DNA from: Marixanthomonas ophiurae
GTDB lineage: Bacteria; Bacteroidota; Bacteroidia; Flavobacteriales; Flavobacteriaceae
Assembly (NCBI RefSeq): GCF_003413745.1
Contig: NZ_QVID01000001.1
Coordinates: forward strand, 434,001-498,000
Direction of reading: 5' to 3'
Length of the DNA stretch: 64,000 bases
Positions within the stretch are counted from its first letter, which is position 1. Each line of letters opens with the position of its first letter. The notes under the pieces are model-generated. The model was not told the DNA's origin, did not search any database, and was given only the letters and a program-made list of their open reading frames with translations. Both the position numbers and the translations under genes were made by a program. Shown here piece by piece: positions 24,155 through 33,006 of the stretch.

Positions 24155-26056
24155 TTATTTCCCATTTACATATTCCATTAAATCTACATCGTTCCCTAGC
24201 AGTACTTCATTACCTTCAATACGCCCTTTTCTTGGTCCATCTTCTAGTTTTAAAACACCTCGAGGGCAAACGGCAGAACAAATTCCGCAGCCTACACATG
24301 AGCTTCGAACTATGTTCTCACCTTTTTGAGCATATGCTTTTACATCGATTCCCATTTCGCAATAGGTAGAACAGTTTCCGCAGGAAATACATTGTCCACC
24401 ATTGGTTGTAATTCTAAAACGAGAGAACAAACGTTGCTGAAATCCTAAAATTGCAGCCATTGGGCAACCAAAACGACACCAAACACGACTTCCGAAGATA
24501 GGATAAAAACCAACCCCAATAACACCACTAAACATGGCTCCTATTAAAAATCCATAGGTTTGGCGCAATTCGTACGCATTAAAAAAGAATAGTTTTCCCG
24601 GCGTGCTGAAATACGTGAATAGCAAAATAGATGTTACCACTACAAAATACCCAATAGCACCATATTTAGCATCTTTAGCCAATTGTTCTCTTCGGAAAAG
24701 CATAACACCACCAAAAACCAAGGTTAGCACCCCAACAACAAACCAAATGAAAAACTCTTTCGAAATCCAAAGGTTGTCGAAAAAGGAAGTTTCTACTCCA
24801 TCATTGATTGTTAAATATTCTTTTGAAGCAGAATCTACTAATAATGAAGCGCTCAATCCGTTTTTTAAACGAGTGAGGGCAATTTCATTTTCAGTTTCAG
24901 AAATAACATGAAACGGAATATTCATTCCTTCTGTTGTTTCTAAGACGGGGGCTTCTTTTGAGTCGGCTTTATTAATAAAAATCACCTGACTCGCTTTTGC
25001 TTTTTGAGCTGCCAAAATACGTTCGTTAATAGGTTTCCCATCCGGGTCACTCATAAAAACGGTTTTATTTTCCAGTCCGCTCCATTCACTTATAGATTGC
25101 GACTCGTTGCCTTGCAAATAGCTAAAAACAACGGCTGTGGTCATAACTGTAACAAAAACCACTACACTATGTACTACCCACCGTTCTACTTTCCAGGCGA
25201 CCATGCGTTTGTCTGATAAATGACGAAAAGGGTCTCCAGCAGTTTCGGCCAAACCGCCACAACCACATACCCATGAGCAATACCATCGTTTCCCGTATTT
25301 ATAGGTTAAAATAGGTGTAATTACAAAAATGGAAAGGATTCCGAAGATGATCATAATCAACCCTACATCGCCAGCACTTAAAAATTCATCTATCTTATAA
25401 CCTGCAAAAAGCTCATAGTTAAGCGGCCAAATGTTTTTAAAATCGTAATACGGTTGATTAAGACGAACTAGTATTTCAGGAATAATAAATGCAAAACTTA
25501 GTTGAAAAAACATCACTGAACACGTTCTGATAACTTCGTACCGGTTATGACGGTATTTCCAGATAAATTTTATTCCGAAGGCTAAAATCGCCAAGGTATA
25601 AAGCGTTCCGTATAAAAACCATTGACTTGCTGGGTTGCCACTTAAAAATTTACTCAACGGATCGAATAACGAAATTACTCCTGTGTTATCACCGTCTTTA
25701 ACCAAACCTAGATACTGCGGAAACCAATACAACGCTACATAAAATAATGTTAAGGTAATCCCTAGCATCCAACCCCAGAATCCACGTGAAGAAAGTGATT
25801 TAAAGTATACACCATTATTGCTTATCCCTTCGTGTTTACTTAAATATTCTGCTCTAGAAAACCATATAGTACCTACTGCTATAGACAATAATGAAACACT
25901 CAACCACAAGGTTTTATTCGGAAAATCGACATTAAATAATGCTACAAATAGCACTAACAAACCAGCTAAACCTATAAAGCTTGCTATTTTTTGTTGGGTA
26001 TTAATTGTTTTTGGTGGTTCGCCAGTTAGGCTCATATTACGTTGAAAAGTACTCAT
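24155..26056 (-). CDS. Membrane 4Fe-4S polyferredoxin (NapH/NosR-like)
   Basis: 633 residues with about nine membrane segments. Three groups of Fe-S ligands are visible: CSWVCGCGG in a loop after the fifth or sixth TM, CRFGCP near residue 540, and two C-terminal ferredoxin clusters, CISCGNCSTYCEMG and CVGCGICSAVCPRG. A polar insert of about 110 residues (about 320-430) lies between membrane parts. Such proteins pass electrons through the membrane, often from quinol. The FAD oxidoreductase gene ends 3 nt upstream of its start, so the two probably form one redox unit. The electron acceptor is unknown. It is not a canonical NosR (no FMN-binding CXXXCP pair region seen at the N-terminus) and no nos or nap genes are present. 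Confidence 0.82.
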   Translation of the reverse strand: MSTFQRNMSLTGEPPKTINTQQKIASFIGLAGLLVLFVALFNVDFPNKTLWLSVSLLSIAVGTIWFSRAEYLSKHEGISNNGVYFKSLSSRGFWGWMLGITLTLFYVALYWFPQYLGLVKDGDNTGVISLFDPLSKFLSGNPASQWFLYGTLYTLAILAFGIKFIWKYRHNRYEVIRTCSVMFFQLSFAFIIPEILVRLNQPYYDFKNIWPLNYELFAGYKIDEFLSAGDVGLIMIIFGILSIFVITPILTYKYGKRWYCSWVCGCGGLAETAGDPFRHLSDKRMVAWKVERWVVHSVVVFVTVMTTAVVFSYLQGNESQSISEWSGLENKTVFMSDPDGKPINERILAAQKAKASQVIFINKADSKEAPVLETTEGMNIPFHVISETENEIALTRLKNGLSASLLVDSASKEYLTINDGVETSFFDNLWISKEFFIWFVVGVLTLVFGGVMLFRREQLAKDAKYGAIGYFVVVTSILLFTYFSTPGKLFFFNAYELRQTYGFLIGAMFSGVIGVGFYPIFGSRVWCRFGCPMAAILGFQQRLFSRFRITTNGGQCISCGNCSTYCEMGIDVKAYAQKGENIVRSSCVGCGICSAVCPRGVLKLEDGPRKGRIEGNEVLLGNDVDLMEYVNGK

Positions 26057-26059
26057 AGG

Positions 26060-27367
26060 TTATACGGTTACAGGTTGTTGATTTTTATAAGCTGAAAGAA
26101 TTTTTTTCTCATATTTTCTATAGAATTCAGGATCAAAATTGGCTTGTTTTAAATGATTTATCACATAATTGACGTCTCTCTTTTCATTGAGCCAACGGTC
26201 AAAAACTTCGTGACGCATTCGTATTCCGAAAGTGTTTATTCCCAAAAACTCATTTGTTTCTTTATGATAAGAAACGGTAACGGCCCGTTTATCACTCTTA
26301 CATTTCCAATGAAATTGCGCTTCAAAATCTTTTCGTCTGTCTTTAGGCTGCACCCAACCATAGGTTTGGTATTCAATATCGAAAAACTTCGCACTATTAA
26401 ACCAATTACCAGGTTTGTATTCCCAAGGGTTACCACAAATAGTTTGCGCTAGCGTTTCTCCCATTATGCGGCCGGTATACCAAACCGCTTCAACTGGTGG
26501 ACGGTTACCAATTGGCTCTCTTTGTTGGGCACAATCGCCAATAGCATAGACGTCTTTTATATTAGTTTCCAATTTTCGATTTACTAAAATGCCTTTATCG
26601 GTTTCAATTCCTGAATCTTTTAAAAATGTGATATTAGGTTTTACGCCAGTTGTAATTCCAACGACGTTACATGGTATTTCTTCTCCAGTTTCTTTTACAA
26701 CAACAGCACGTACATTTCCGTTTTCATCACCTAAAATTTTATCGAGATTAGTTTCGTGACGGATATTAACACCATGCGACTGAATGTGGCGTGATAACAT
26801 TTCGGCCTCAGGTTTTGGTAAAGCACTAGTCCAAAAAGCATCTTCACGAACTAACATAGTGACTTCAATTCCACGGGTGCGAAGCATTTCGGCCATTTCT
26901 ACGCCTATTAATCCGCCGCCTACTATAACCGCACTTGGGCACTCTTTTTTGTTTGGTGCATTTTTTTCTAATTTTTCTAAATCTTGCTTGGTTACCAAAC
27001 CTTGTACACCATTTAAATCGAGTCCTTCCCACCCAAAAGTATTGGTAGTCGAGCCAGAAGCAATAATCAATTTATCGTATTGCATTGAACCTCCTTCAGC
27101 AAAATGAAGTGTTTTAGCATTGGCATCAACTTTTTCTACGTATGCATTTTTGAGGTTTAAATCGTTTTTCTTCCAGAAATAGCTTTCGTATGGTTCAATA
27201 TCCCACCAACGCATATGTCCCATATACACATACATAAGAGCCGTTCGAGAAAAAAAATAATCTGCTTCCGCAGAAATAAGTGTGATTTTTTTATCGGATT
27301 TTTTTCGGATATGTCGGGCTGCCGTAACGCCCGCAATGCCATTTCCAATAATAACGATATGTTCCAT
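26060..27367 (-). CDS. FAD/NAD(P)-dependent pyridine nucleotide-disulfide-type oxidoreductase
   Basis: 435 residues. The FAD-binding Rossmann motif is IIGNGIAGVTA near the N-terminus, the NAD(P) motif is VIVGGGLIGVEMAEML near residue 150, and the second FAD motif is DVYAIGDCA. The architecture matches NirB-N-terminal/rubredoxin reductase-like flavoproteins. The C-terminal about 110 residues are an extension particular to this subgroup. It is the first gene of a minus-strand operon with the polyferredoxin (3-nt gap) and probably feeds it with electrons or receives them. It is divergent from the DUF547 gene at 27516. Confidence 0.85.
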   Translation of the reverse strand: MEHIVIIGNGIAGVTAARHIRKKSDKKITLISAEADYFFSRTALMYVYMGHMRWWDIEPYESYFWKKNDLNLKNAYVEKVDANAKTLHFAEGGSMQYDKLIIASGSTTNTFGWEGLDLNGVQGLVTKQDLEKLEKNAPNKKECPSAVIVGGGLIGVEMAEMLRTRGIEVTMLVREDAFWTSALPKPEAEMLSRHIQSHGVNIRHETNLDKILGDENGNVRAVVVKETGEEIPCNVVGITTGVKPNITFLKDSGIETDKGILVNRKLETNIKDVYAIGDCAQQREPIGNRPPVEAVWYTGRIMGETLAQTICGNPWEYKPGNWFNSAKFFDIEYQTYGWVQPKDRRKDFEAQFHWKCKSDKRAVTVSYHKETNEFLGINTFGIRMRHEVFDRWLNEKRDVNYVINHLKQANFDPEFYRKYEKKILSAYKNQQPVTV

Positions 27368-27515
27368 AGAAAAAGAAGTATTGCTTTTATGTCGTACTTA
27401 AATGTACGCAATTACAAGCAAAACAGATTACAAATTAAAATAAGTGATAAATTAACTTGTGCTATTTGTAAGGTTTACTAAAACCAAGACGACTTAAAAT
27501 GCGTAAATTATTATA

Positions 27516-28235
27516 ATGAAACATTTTTTATTTCTTATTGCAACTATACTGTTTTTCAACATATCATCTGGGTTTTCACAGTCAACGGATACCTTCTTAA
27601 ATGATGCTGATATATTTTTTAAAACCTATATTTCCAACGGAAAAGTTGATTATAAAAGTGTTGAAAAAAATCCTGAAAAATTAAATCGTCTTTTAGACCA
27701 AGCTGCAAACATTTCAGTTTCAATTTCTGAAGAAAAAACCTATCAAGCCTTTTGGATTAATGCTTACAATCTTGCTGTTATAAAAGGAATTATTGATAAC
27801 TACCCAATTGATTCGCCTTTAGATAAAGGCGGTTTTTTTGAGAGTATAAAATATAATTTAGGCGGAACATCGCTTACCTTAAACGATATAGAGAATAAGA
27901 AACTCCGTGCTCAATTTGATGAACCTAGATTTCATTTTGTTTTGGTTTGTGGCGCAAAAGGATGCCCGCCAATTATTGCTGAAGCCTATAAACCTTCAAC
28001 TTTAGAAAAACAATTACAAGAACAAACGGTAAAAGCATTAAACAATCCTTTATTCATTAAAGTTTCAGAAAATGAAGTTTCTATTTCTGAAATTTTTAAA
28101 TGGTACAAAGAAGACTTTGAAAAGAACGGCCAAAGTGAGCTGGATTTTATCAATCAATTCCGAAAAGAGAAGATTATTCCTTCAAATTTTAAAGTTTCTT
28201 ACTATCCCTACAACTGGCAATTAAACCAAAAGTAA
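27516..28235 (+). CDS. DUF547 family exported protein
   Basis: 239 residues with a signal peptide (MKHFLFLIATILFFNISSGF). DUF547 features are visible: YQAFWINAYNLAVIKGIIDN, then RFHFVLVCGAKGCPPI with the Cys, and a C-terminal NFKVSYYPYNWQLN. The domain has a transglutaminase/papain-like look, but activity is not established. A second DUF547 protein is encoded at 30679-31482. It is followed after 58 nt by a glycoside hydrolase-like gene on the same strand. Confidence 0.85.
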   Translation: MKHFLFLIATILFFNISSGFSQSTDTFLNDADIFFKTYISNGKVDYKSVEKNPEKLNRLLDQAANISVSISEEKTYQAFWINAYNLAVIKGIIDNYPIDSPLDKGGFFESIKYNLGGTSLTLNDIENKKLRAQFDEPRFHFVLVCGAKGCPPIIAEAYKPSTLEKQLQEQTVKALNNPLFIKVSENEVSISEIFKWYKEDFEKNGQSELDFINQFRKEKIIPSNFKVSYYPYNWQLNQK

Positions 28236-28293
28236 TTAGTACGATCTAATTTTTTAAACTATTTTCAGTTTTGAAAAAGTTGTCAATCACTCT

Positions 28294-29295
28294 ATGAAAA
28301 ATTACCTGTTAGTTCTAATTCTATTTTTTATCGTAGTTAGCCATGCGCAAGACACTAAAATAAATGGGATTAGTTTTGTTGCATCTCGTGATTCAGTATC
28401 ACTTAAACACACAGCTCCACTTTTAATGATAAACGCTAATTATGCAGCGGTTATGCCTTTTGGCTTTATTGAAAGTTTGGATCATCCCGAGTTACTGTAC
28501 AGTACAGACCGACAATGGTATGGCGAAACGATAGAAGGCACTAAACAATACATTAATAAGCTACAGCAAAATGATATTAACGTTATGCTGAAACCTCAAA
28601 TTTGGATTAGAAAAGGTGAGTTTACAGGGCATCTTGCTATGTCTTCGGAAAAAGATTGGGAAATATTGGAAACTTCATACCGTAATTTTATACTCGATTT
28701 TGCTCGTCTTGCTGAAGAAACCAATGTGCCCATTTTATGTATTGGCACAGAACTAGAACAGTTTATAATGCGACGTCCAACATTCTGGAATCAATTAATT
28801 TCTGAAATAAAACGTTTCTATAATGGCAAGCTGACCTATGCTGCTAATTGGGATGAATACACTAAGGTTCCTTTCTGGAATCAATTAGATTTTATTGGCG
28901 TAGATGCTTATTTCCCTATTTCAGAAGAAAAAACCCCAACATTACAAGAAGCCAAAAAAGGATGGCAAAAGTGGAAGAATGAAATGAAAACTGTTTCAGA
29001 AAAACACAATAAAAAAATACTGTTTACTGAATATGGTTACAGAAACACAGACTTTTCCGGAAAAGAACCTTGGCACAGTGGCAGAGAGCAAAAAAGTATA
29101 AATCATGATAATCAAGGCACGTTACTTACCGCCCTTTTTGAAGAGGTTTGGCAAGAACCATGGATGGCCGGTGGCTTTTTATGGAAATGGTTTATTGACC
29201 ATGATAAATCTGGGGGTGGATTGAACAATCAATTTACCGTTCAAAACAAGCCTTCACAATTAGTAGTACAATATTTTTACTCTATTTACGAATAA
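28294..29295 (+). CDS. GH113-like TIM-barrel glycoside hydrolase, exported
   Basis: 333 residues; signal peptide 1-18. The barrel pattern includes IWIRKGEFTGH, then CIGTELEQF with the likely acid/base Glu (about 151), DFIGVDAYFP and LFTEYGYRN with the likely nucleophile Glu (about 249). The order resembles GH113 beta-mannanases and related GH5-clan enzymes. The substrate cannot be read from sequence. It follows DUF547 on the same strand and converges with the hemerythrin gene 2 nt away. Confidence 0.75.
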   Translation: MKNYLLVLILFFIVVSHAQDTKINGISFVASRDSVSLKHTAPLLMINANYAAVMPFGFIESLDHPELLYSTDRQWYGETIEGTKQYINKLQQNDINVMLKPQIWIRKGEFTGHLAMSSEKDWEILETSYRNFILDFARLAEETNVPILCIGTELEQFIMRRPTFWNQLISEIKRFYNGKLTYAANWDEYTKVPFWNQLDFIGVDAYFPISEEKTPTLQEAKKGWQKWKNEMKTVSEKHNKKILFTEYGYRNTDFSGKEPWHSGREQKSINHDNQGTLLTALFEEVWQEPWMAGGFLWKWFIDHDKSGGGLNNQFTVQNKPSQLVVQYFYSIYE

Positions 29296-29297
29296 TA

Positions 29298-29732
29298 CTA
29301 TCGTTTTTCTTTCATCACTTTTAAGTATTCTTCAGCTATAGAAGTTTTTTGCTTCTCGGTAAATACTTTCCCAGCGAGCTGAAAAAAAGTATGCTCTTCG
29401 TCTTCTAAATGGTGTTCTACTTTTTCGCAAAGTTGTTTAGCATGCACCAACCAACCAGGCGAATCTAAATCGGTATCGTCAATTTTTTCAATTAATTCGT
29501 CCATTTCATGATGTTCTGCTATTCCATGTCGCGCATGTTCTTGCATCATATCATTTTGAATAAGTGGAGTGTAAAAGGTACGCTCTTCAGCATCTGCGTG
29601 AACTTGTAGTTCGTGTTTTAGTTTTTCCCACATTTCTTTTCGGCCTTTACTATCGCCAGATGTGGAAGTAACTAGTTTACACAATTCACGTTGTTTATCG
29701 TGGTCTTTTCTTATCGCTTCAAAAATATTCAT
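29298..29732 (-). CDS. Hemerythrin-domain protein
   Basis: 144 residues. A four-helix bundle with the di-iron ligands visible: HADAEERTFY, HGIAEHHEMDE and EHHLEDEEHTFF. Hemerythrin-like proteins bind oxygen, nitric oxide or iron. It starts just after a promoter gap of about 120 nt and is separate from the glycosyltransferase upstream. Confidence 0.88.
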   Translation of the reverse strand: MNIFEAIRKDHDKQRELCKLVTSTSGDSKGRKEMWEKLKHELQVHADAEERTFYTPLIQNDMMQEHARHGIAEHHEMDELIEKIDDTDLDSPGWLVHAKQLCEKVEHHLEDEEHTFFQLAGKVFTEKQKTSIAEEYLKVMKEKR

Positions 29733-29852
29733 AGTTCGTTTTTTTGGTTTGAACTATTAAAATACAACCAACTAAATTAGTTCAGTGTTTAGAAAATCAT
29801 AAAATTTTCAGGAAGAAATCTTGAAAGGAGTAATGAAAAAGAATCTAAAAAA

Positions 29853-30614
29853 TTATTTATCTACAAAAGCTTCTCTTGGAGATTCTATGGAAGTCGCCTT
29901 TACCTTTCTATTTTGCTTAATATGTTTGTTATAATACGCCAGCAATTCGTTTGCATCGGCTCCGAACCACTTTTTAACGTAGATGGTCCAGAAATGATAT
30001 TGTATGTACCAAACGCCTTTTTCGCGGTATAACCGTGCTGAGGAAGTCAGTTTTTTATTGATAACTATAAACTTATTACGTTCGTACAGTTCGTTTATAA
30101 GAATATTGTCTTCGTAAATTATAAAGCGCTCATCATAACCGCCTATTTCATCAAATAATTCACGAGTAATAAACTGACTTTGATCGCCTCCACGGCATGC
30201 GCGCCAACTAAATTTTGTTAACCAGCTTGCTAATTGCAACCACCAATGGTTGCTGTCAAACTGCATCCTGAAACAACCTGCGGGATTGCCTTTTTCCACT
30301 TCGGAACGTATTAATGCATCGTAATTTTTAGGAGGAAAAGAGTCGGCGTGTAAAAAATAAAGAATGTTTCCAGAAGCCACATTCGCTCCTGCGTTCATTT
30401 GTTTAGCACGTCCTTTTTCAGAAGAAATTAATTGAATACTAAAATCACTTTCAGCTACAATTTCTTTTACTAGTTGTTGTGTTCCATCGATACTGCCACC
30501 ATCGACAATTATAATATCTGATATATATTCTTTTGAAGCATTTTCAACTAAATGGTTGAGTAAAACAGCTATAGATTGCGCTTCGTTTAAAACGGGGATA
30601 ACAATACTGATCAT
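29853..30614 (-). CDS. TIGR04283-like GT2 glycosyltransferase
   Basis: 253 residues. GT2 fold with IVIPVLNEAQSI, IIVDGGSIDGTQ, KGRAKQMNAGA and the acidic metal site FLHADSFPP; RACRGGDQSQFI and YEDNIL follow. This pattern is that of the TIGR04283 family, often seen in arsenosugar and related clusters. The usual partners (TIGR04282 enzyme, ArsS radical SAM, ArsM) are not visible here, so an arsenosugar role is not supported by context. Confidence 0.8.
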   Translation of the reverse strand: MISIVIPVLNEAQSIAVLLNHLVENASKEYISDIIIVDGGSIDGTQQLVKEIVAESDFSIQLISSEKGRAKQMNAGANVASGNILYFLHADSFPPKNYDALIRSEVEKGNPAGCFRMQFDSNHWWLQLASWLTKFSWRACRGGDQSQFITRELFDEIGGYDERFIIYEDNILINELYERNKFIVINKKLTSSARLYREKGVWYIQYHFWTIYVKKWFGADANELLAYYNKHIKQNRKVKATSIESPREAFVDK

Positions 30615-30632
30615 AGGCTAAACTTACGAAAT

Positions 30633-30663
30633 AATTAGCCCGGAAGTTTTTTCCGGGCTAATT
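30633..30663. terminator. Strong hairpin between DUF547 and glycosyltransferase genes
   Basis: AATTAGCCCGGAA pairs perfectly over 13 bp with TTCCGGGCTAATT around GTTTT. The T-tract on the minus side is poor, so it may be a terminator or an mRNA 3'-end stabiliser for the DUF547 gene. Confidence 0.65.
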
Positions 30664-30678
30664 TACTTCAAACAAATA

Positions 30679-31482
30679 TTATTTCTGTTCATTTAAATTC
30701 CAATCGTATTCTTTAAAACTAAAGGTCGCCCTTGGGTTTATTTCCGTTTTACTATATTGGTTTACATACCCAATTACATCTGTTTTTCCACTGTACTTAA
30801 AATCCTTTGTATAAAAATCGAAAATCTTAGATAGTTTTGGATCATTTGCGGTAATCTCGTTTTTATCACTATTAATAAAATCTTTGGTCACCCTATCCAA
30901 TTGTTCATTGATTTTTGAAGCCGTATAGGCTTCATCTAATAATGGAGGACACGAAATTGAAGCACAGTTAATCGCAAAGTGAATACGAGGTTCGTTCATT
31001 TTACGCAAAACGCCATTTTCTATACCTCCCAATGAAAGCTCTCTATCTCCTATTGGTATAAAACCTTTAGTAAAAGCACCATCAATATCCTGAATACTTT
31101 TTGTTGGATAATTGTTCAATATAAGATCGACCGTATACGCATTGTATAAGTTAATGTAATACGCCAATAATTCTTGTACACTCCAATCGTTGTTCGGTTC
31201 TGTTGACGATAATTTTTGAAGGTATTTGTTTAACGCTTCACGGTCGTTTTTAAAACCTTTATAGTCAACAAGACCTTGGCTGTTTACGTGCTTTTTTAAG
31301 AGTCTATCCCAATCTGAATGATCAAAATTTACTGTAGAATTTGCGGTAGTGGAAACTAAATCCCCTTCTACTTTCTTAGTTGGTTGTCCTTGACTTGTCA
31401 ATCCTGCTGCTGAAGTTAAATTGCAACTTACCAATGAAACAGAAATAAGTAACAGTGTGACAACTTTAAGTATAATTTTCAT
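30679..31482 (-). CDS. DUF547 lipoprotein
   Basis: 267 residues from the ATG at 31482; an upstream ATG would add 11 residues before the signal and is unlikely. The start gives MKIILKVVTLLLISVSLVSC with a lipobox Cys at 20. DUF547 features: LLAYYINLYNAYTVDLILNN, RIHFAINCASISCPPLL (Cys pair) and a C-terminal FKEYDWNLN. It is a paralogue of the protein at 27516-28235 with a different export anchor. Only 35 nt separate it from the sterol-desaturase-family gene upstream, with which it may be cotranscribed. Confidence 0.85.
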   Translation of the reverse strand: MKIILKVVTLLLISVSLVSCNLTSAAGLTSQGQPTKKVEGDLVSTTANSTVNFDHSDWDRLLKKHVNSQGLVDYKGFKNDREALNKYLQKLSSTEPNNDWSVQELLAYYINLYNAYTVDLILNNYPTKSIQDIDGAFTKGFIPIGDRELSLGGIENGVLRKMNEPRIHFAINCASISCPPLLDEAYTASKINEQLDRVTKDFINSDKNEITANDPKLSKIFDFYTKDFKYSGKTDVIGYVNQYSKTEINPRATFSFKEYDWNLNEQK

Positions 31483-31517
31483 AATTTTTGTGTTTGTACC
31501 CTTATATACGGGCAATG

Positions 31518-32402
31518 TTATTTTTTGGTTTTAATAGGATATATACTTTGATGAATGAATTTTTGAGGAAAGTGTTCATCACCATCAAAGCCTAATTCTA
31601 TATCCCTTCCGTCGTGCGGAATGTGGTTTGTTTCAAAAAGATAGTCCCAAATACTTAAACTAAGCCCGTAATTAACACCGTATTTAGTATGTTTTGGCAA
31701 AATTTTAGCGTGATGCCATATATGCATCTTCGGGTTATTAAGCACATATTTTAAAATTCCGTAGTTCCATCCTAAGTTCGCATGGTTAAGGTGACCAATG
31801 GTTAAGGCAGTAAAATGAACAATCGCCACATCGGTAATATCAAAGCCGCCAATAATCGCCAACGGAATGTACAAAATGGATTTATAGACTACCGGTTCCA
31901 TCCAGTGATAACGCAAATGAGCTGCGAAACCCATCTCTTTTACGGAATGATGGACTTGGTGAAATTTCCAAAGTATAGGTACTCGGTGTAACAATCTATG
32001 GGTGTTCCATTGTACAAAATCTGACACCAAAAAGAAAATCAATAATCCCAATCCATACGGTAAAGCATCTACGTTTAGCAATTCAAAATCTGAAACTTGC
32101 AATCCAATTAAACCGAGGAAATCATTAAAAAAAGCTTCAGCGGTGTTTGAAAGGAAAATGAGTACGATCAGGTTCAGCAAAAAGAAATTGAAGAACATAT
32201 AGAATGTATCCAACCAAAAGTCTTTACGGAATACTTTCTGGTTTTTTCGCCACGGAAATAGCAGCTCCAATAACCAAACGACTACCGAAACGATAATAAG
32301 CCCGTAGAAATAGTTTTCCCAATGAAAACGGGTGATTTCATCTAACAAATAGTTGAAATACCCAATATATGAATCCTTAAATATCTGAATATACTTTTCC
32401 AT
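31518..32402 (-). CDS. Sterol desaturase / fatty acid hydroxylase superfamily membrane protein
   Basis: 294 residues with four or five membrane segments and the histidine clusters of the di-iron superfamily: HRLLH, HQVHH, GHLNHAN and HIWHHAK. It probably hydroxylates or desaturates a lipid in the membrane; the substrate is not known. First gene of a likely two-gene unit with the DUF547 lipoprotein. Confidence 0.85.
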   Translation of the reverse strand: MEKYIQIFKDSYIGYFNYLLDEITRFHWENYFYGLIIVSVVVWLLELLFPWRKNQKVFRKDFWLDTFYMFFNFFLLNLIVLIFLSNTAEAFFNDFLGLIGLQVSDFELLNVDALPYGLGLLIFFLVSDFVQWNTHRLLHRVPILWKFHQVHHSVKEMGFAAHLRYHWMEPVVYKSILYIPLAIIGGFDITDVAIVHFTALTIGHLNHANLGWNYGILKYVLNNPKMHIWHHAKILPKHTKYGVNYGLSLSIWDYLFETNHIPHDGRDIELGFDGDEHFPQKFIHQSIYPIKTKK

Positions 32403-32502
32403 AAGAAATCTATCCTACTTGTCGGATTTGTAGCTGCAAAATTACAGATTGTAAAAGTAAAATGGGAATTGTGTATCTTTATATTTCTCTGAAACTATTA
32501 TT

Positions 32503-32931
32503 ATGAAAAATATTTTTCTTTTAAGTATCCTCTTCACCCTAACCACAACCTTTGCTCAAACCGAAGCCGAAGACAAAGCCGCCATTTTAAAGATCATGAA
32601 AACCCAAGAAAAAGCTTGGAGCAATAATGATCTCGAAGGTTTTATGCAAGGTTATTGGAAAAGCGATTCTCTTAAATTTTACGGTAGCAACGGACTCACC
32701 AAAGGTTGGCTACAAACGCTGGACAACTATAAAAAAGGATATCCCACGAAAGAACATTCCGGTACGTTAAACTTTACTATTAAAGATATTTCAAAAATCA
32801 GTGATGAAAGTTATTGGGTAATGGGCGAATACTTTTTAAAACGAAATGTAGGCGATGCCAATGGCGTGTTTATGATTATTTTTAAAAGAATTAATGGCGA
32901 GTGGAAAATTGTAGCAGATACGAGTTGTTAA
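32503..32931 (+). CDS. Exported SnoaL/DUF4440-like (NTF2-fold) protein
   Basis: 142 residues with a signal peptide (MKNIFLLSILFTLTTTFAQ). The mature part looks like an NTF2-fold protein: KAWSNNDLEGFMQGYWKSD, then LKFYGSNG, and a C-terminal FMIIFKRINGEWKIVADTS. Such proteins are often of unknown function. A TATCTTTA promoter-like element lies about 25 nt before the start. The gene is followed at once by the TTGGTAG heptamer repeat. Confidence 0.8.
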   Translation: MKNIFLLSILFTLTTTFAQTEAEDKAAILKIMKTQEKAWSNNDLEGFMQGYWKSDSLKFYGSNGLTKGWLQTLDNYKKGYPTKEHSGTLNFTIKDISKISDESYWVMGEYFLKRNVGDANGVFMIIFKRINGEWKIVADTSC

Positions 32932-32937
32932 ACAGAG

Positions 32938-32999
32938 TTGGTAGTTGGTAGTTGGTAGTTGGTAGTTGGTAGTTGGTAGTTGGTAGTTGGTAGTTGGTA
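32938..32999. repeat. Heptanucleotide tandem repeat TTGGTAG, about 8.9 units
   Basis: Eight perfect copies of TTGGTAG plus six bases of a ninth fill nearly the whole 75-nt gap between two convergent genes. It begins 6 nt after one stop codon and ends 7 nt before the other. Unit number probably varies between strains by replication slippage. No hairpin forms; it does not enter either reading frame at this copy number. Confidence 0.95.
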
Positions 33000-33006
33000 A
33001 AGAAAA

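Noticed and set aside
29853-30614. Arsenosugar biosynthesis cluster
   Set aside because: Only the TIGR04283-like glycosyltransferase is present; ArsS, ArsM and the TIGR04282 enzyme are not seen within the window.
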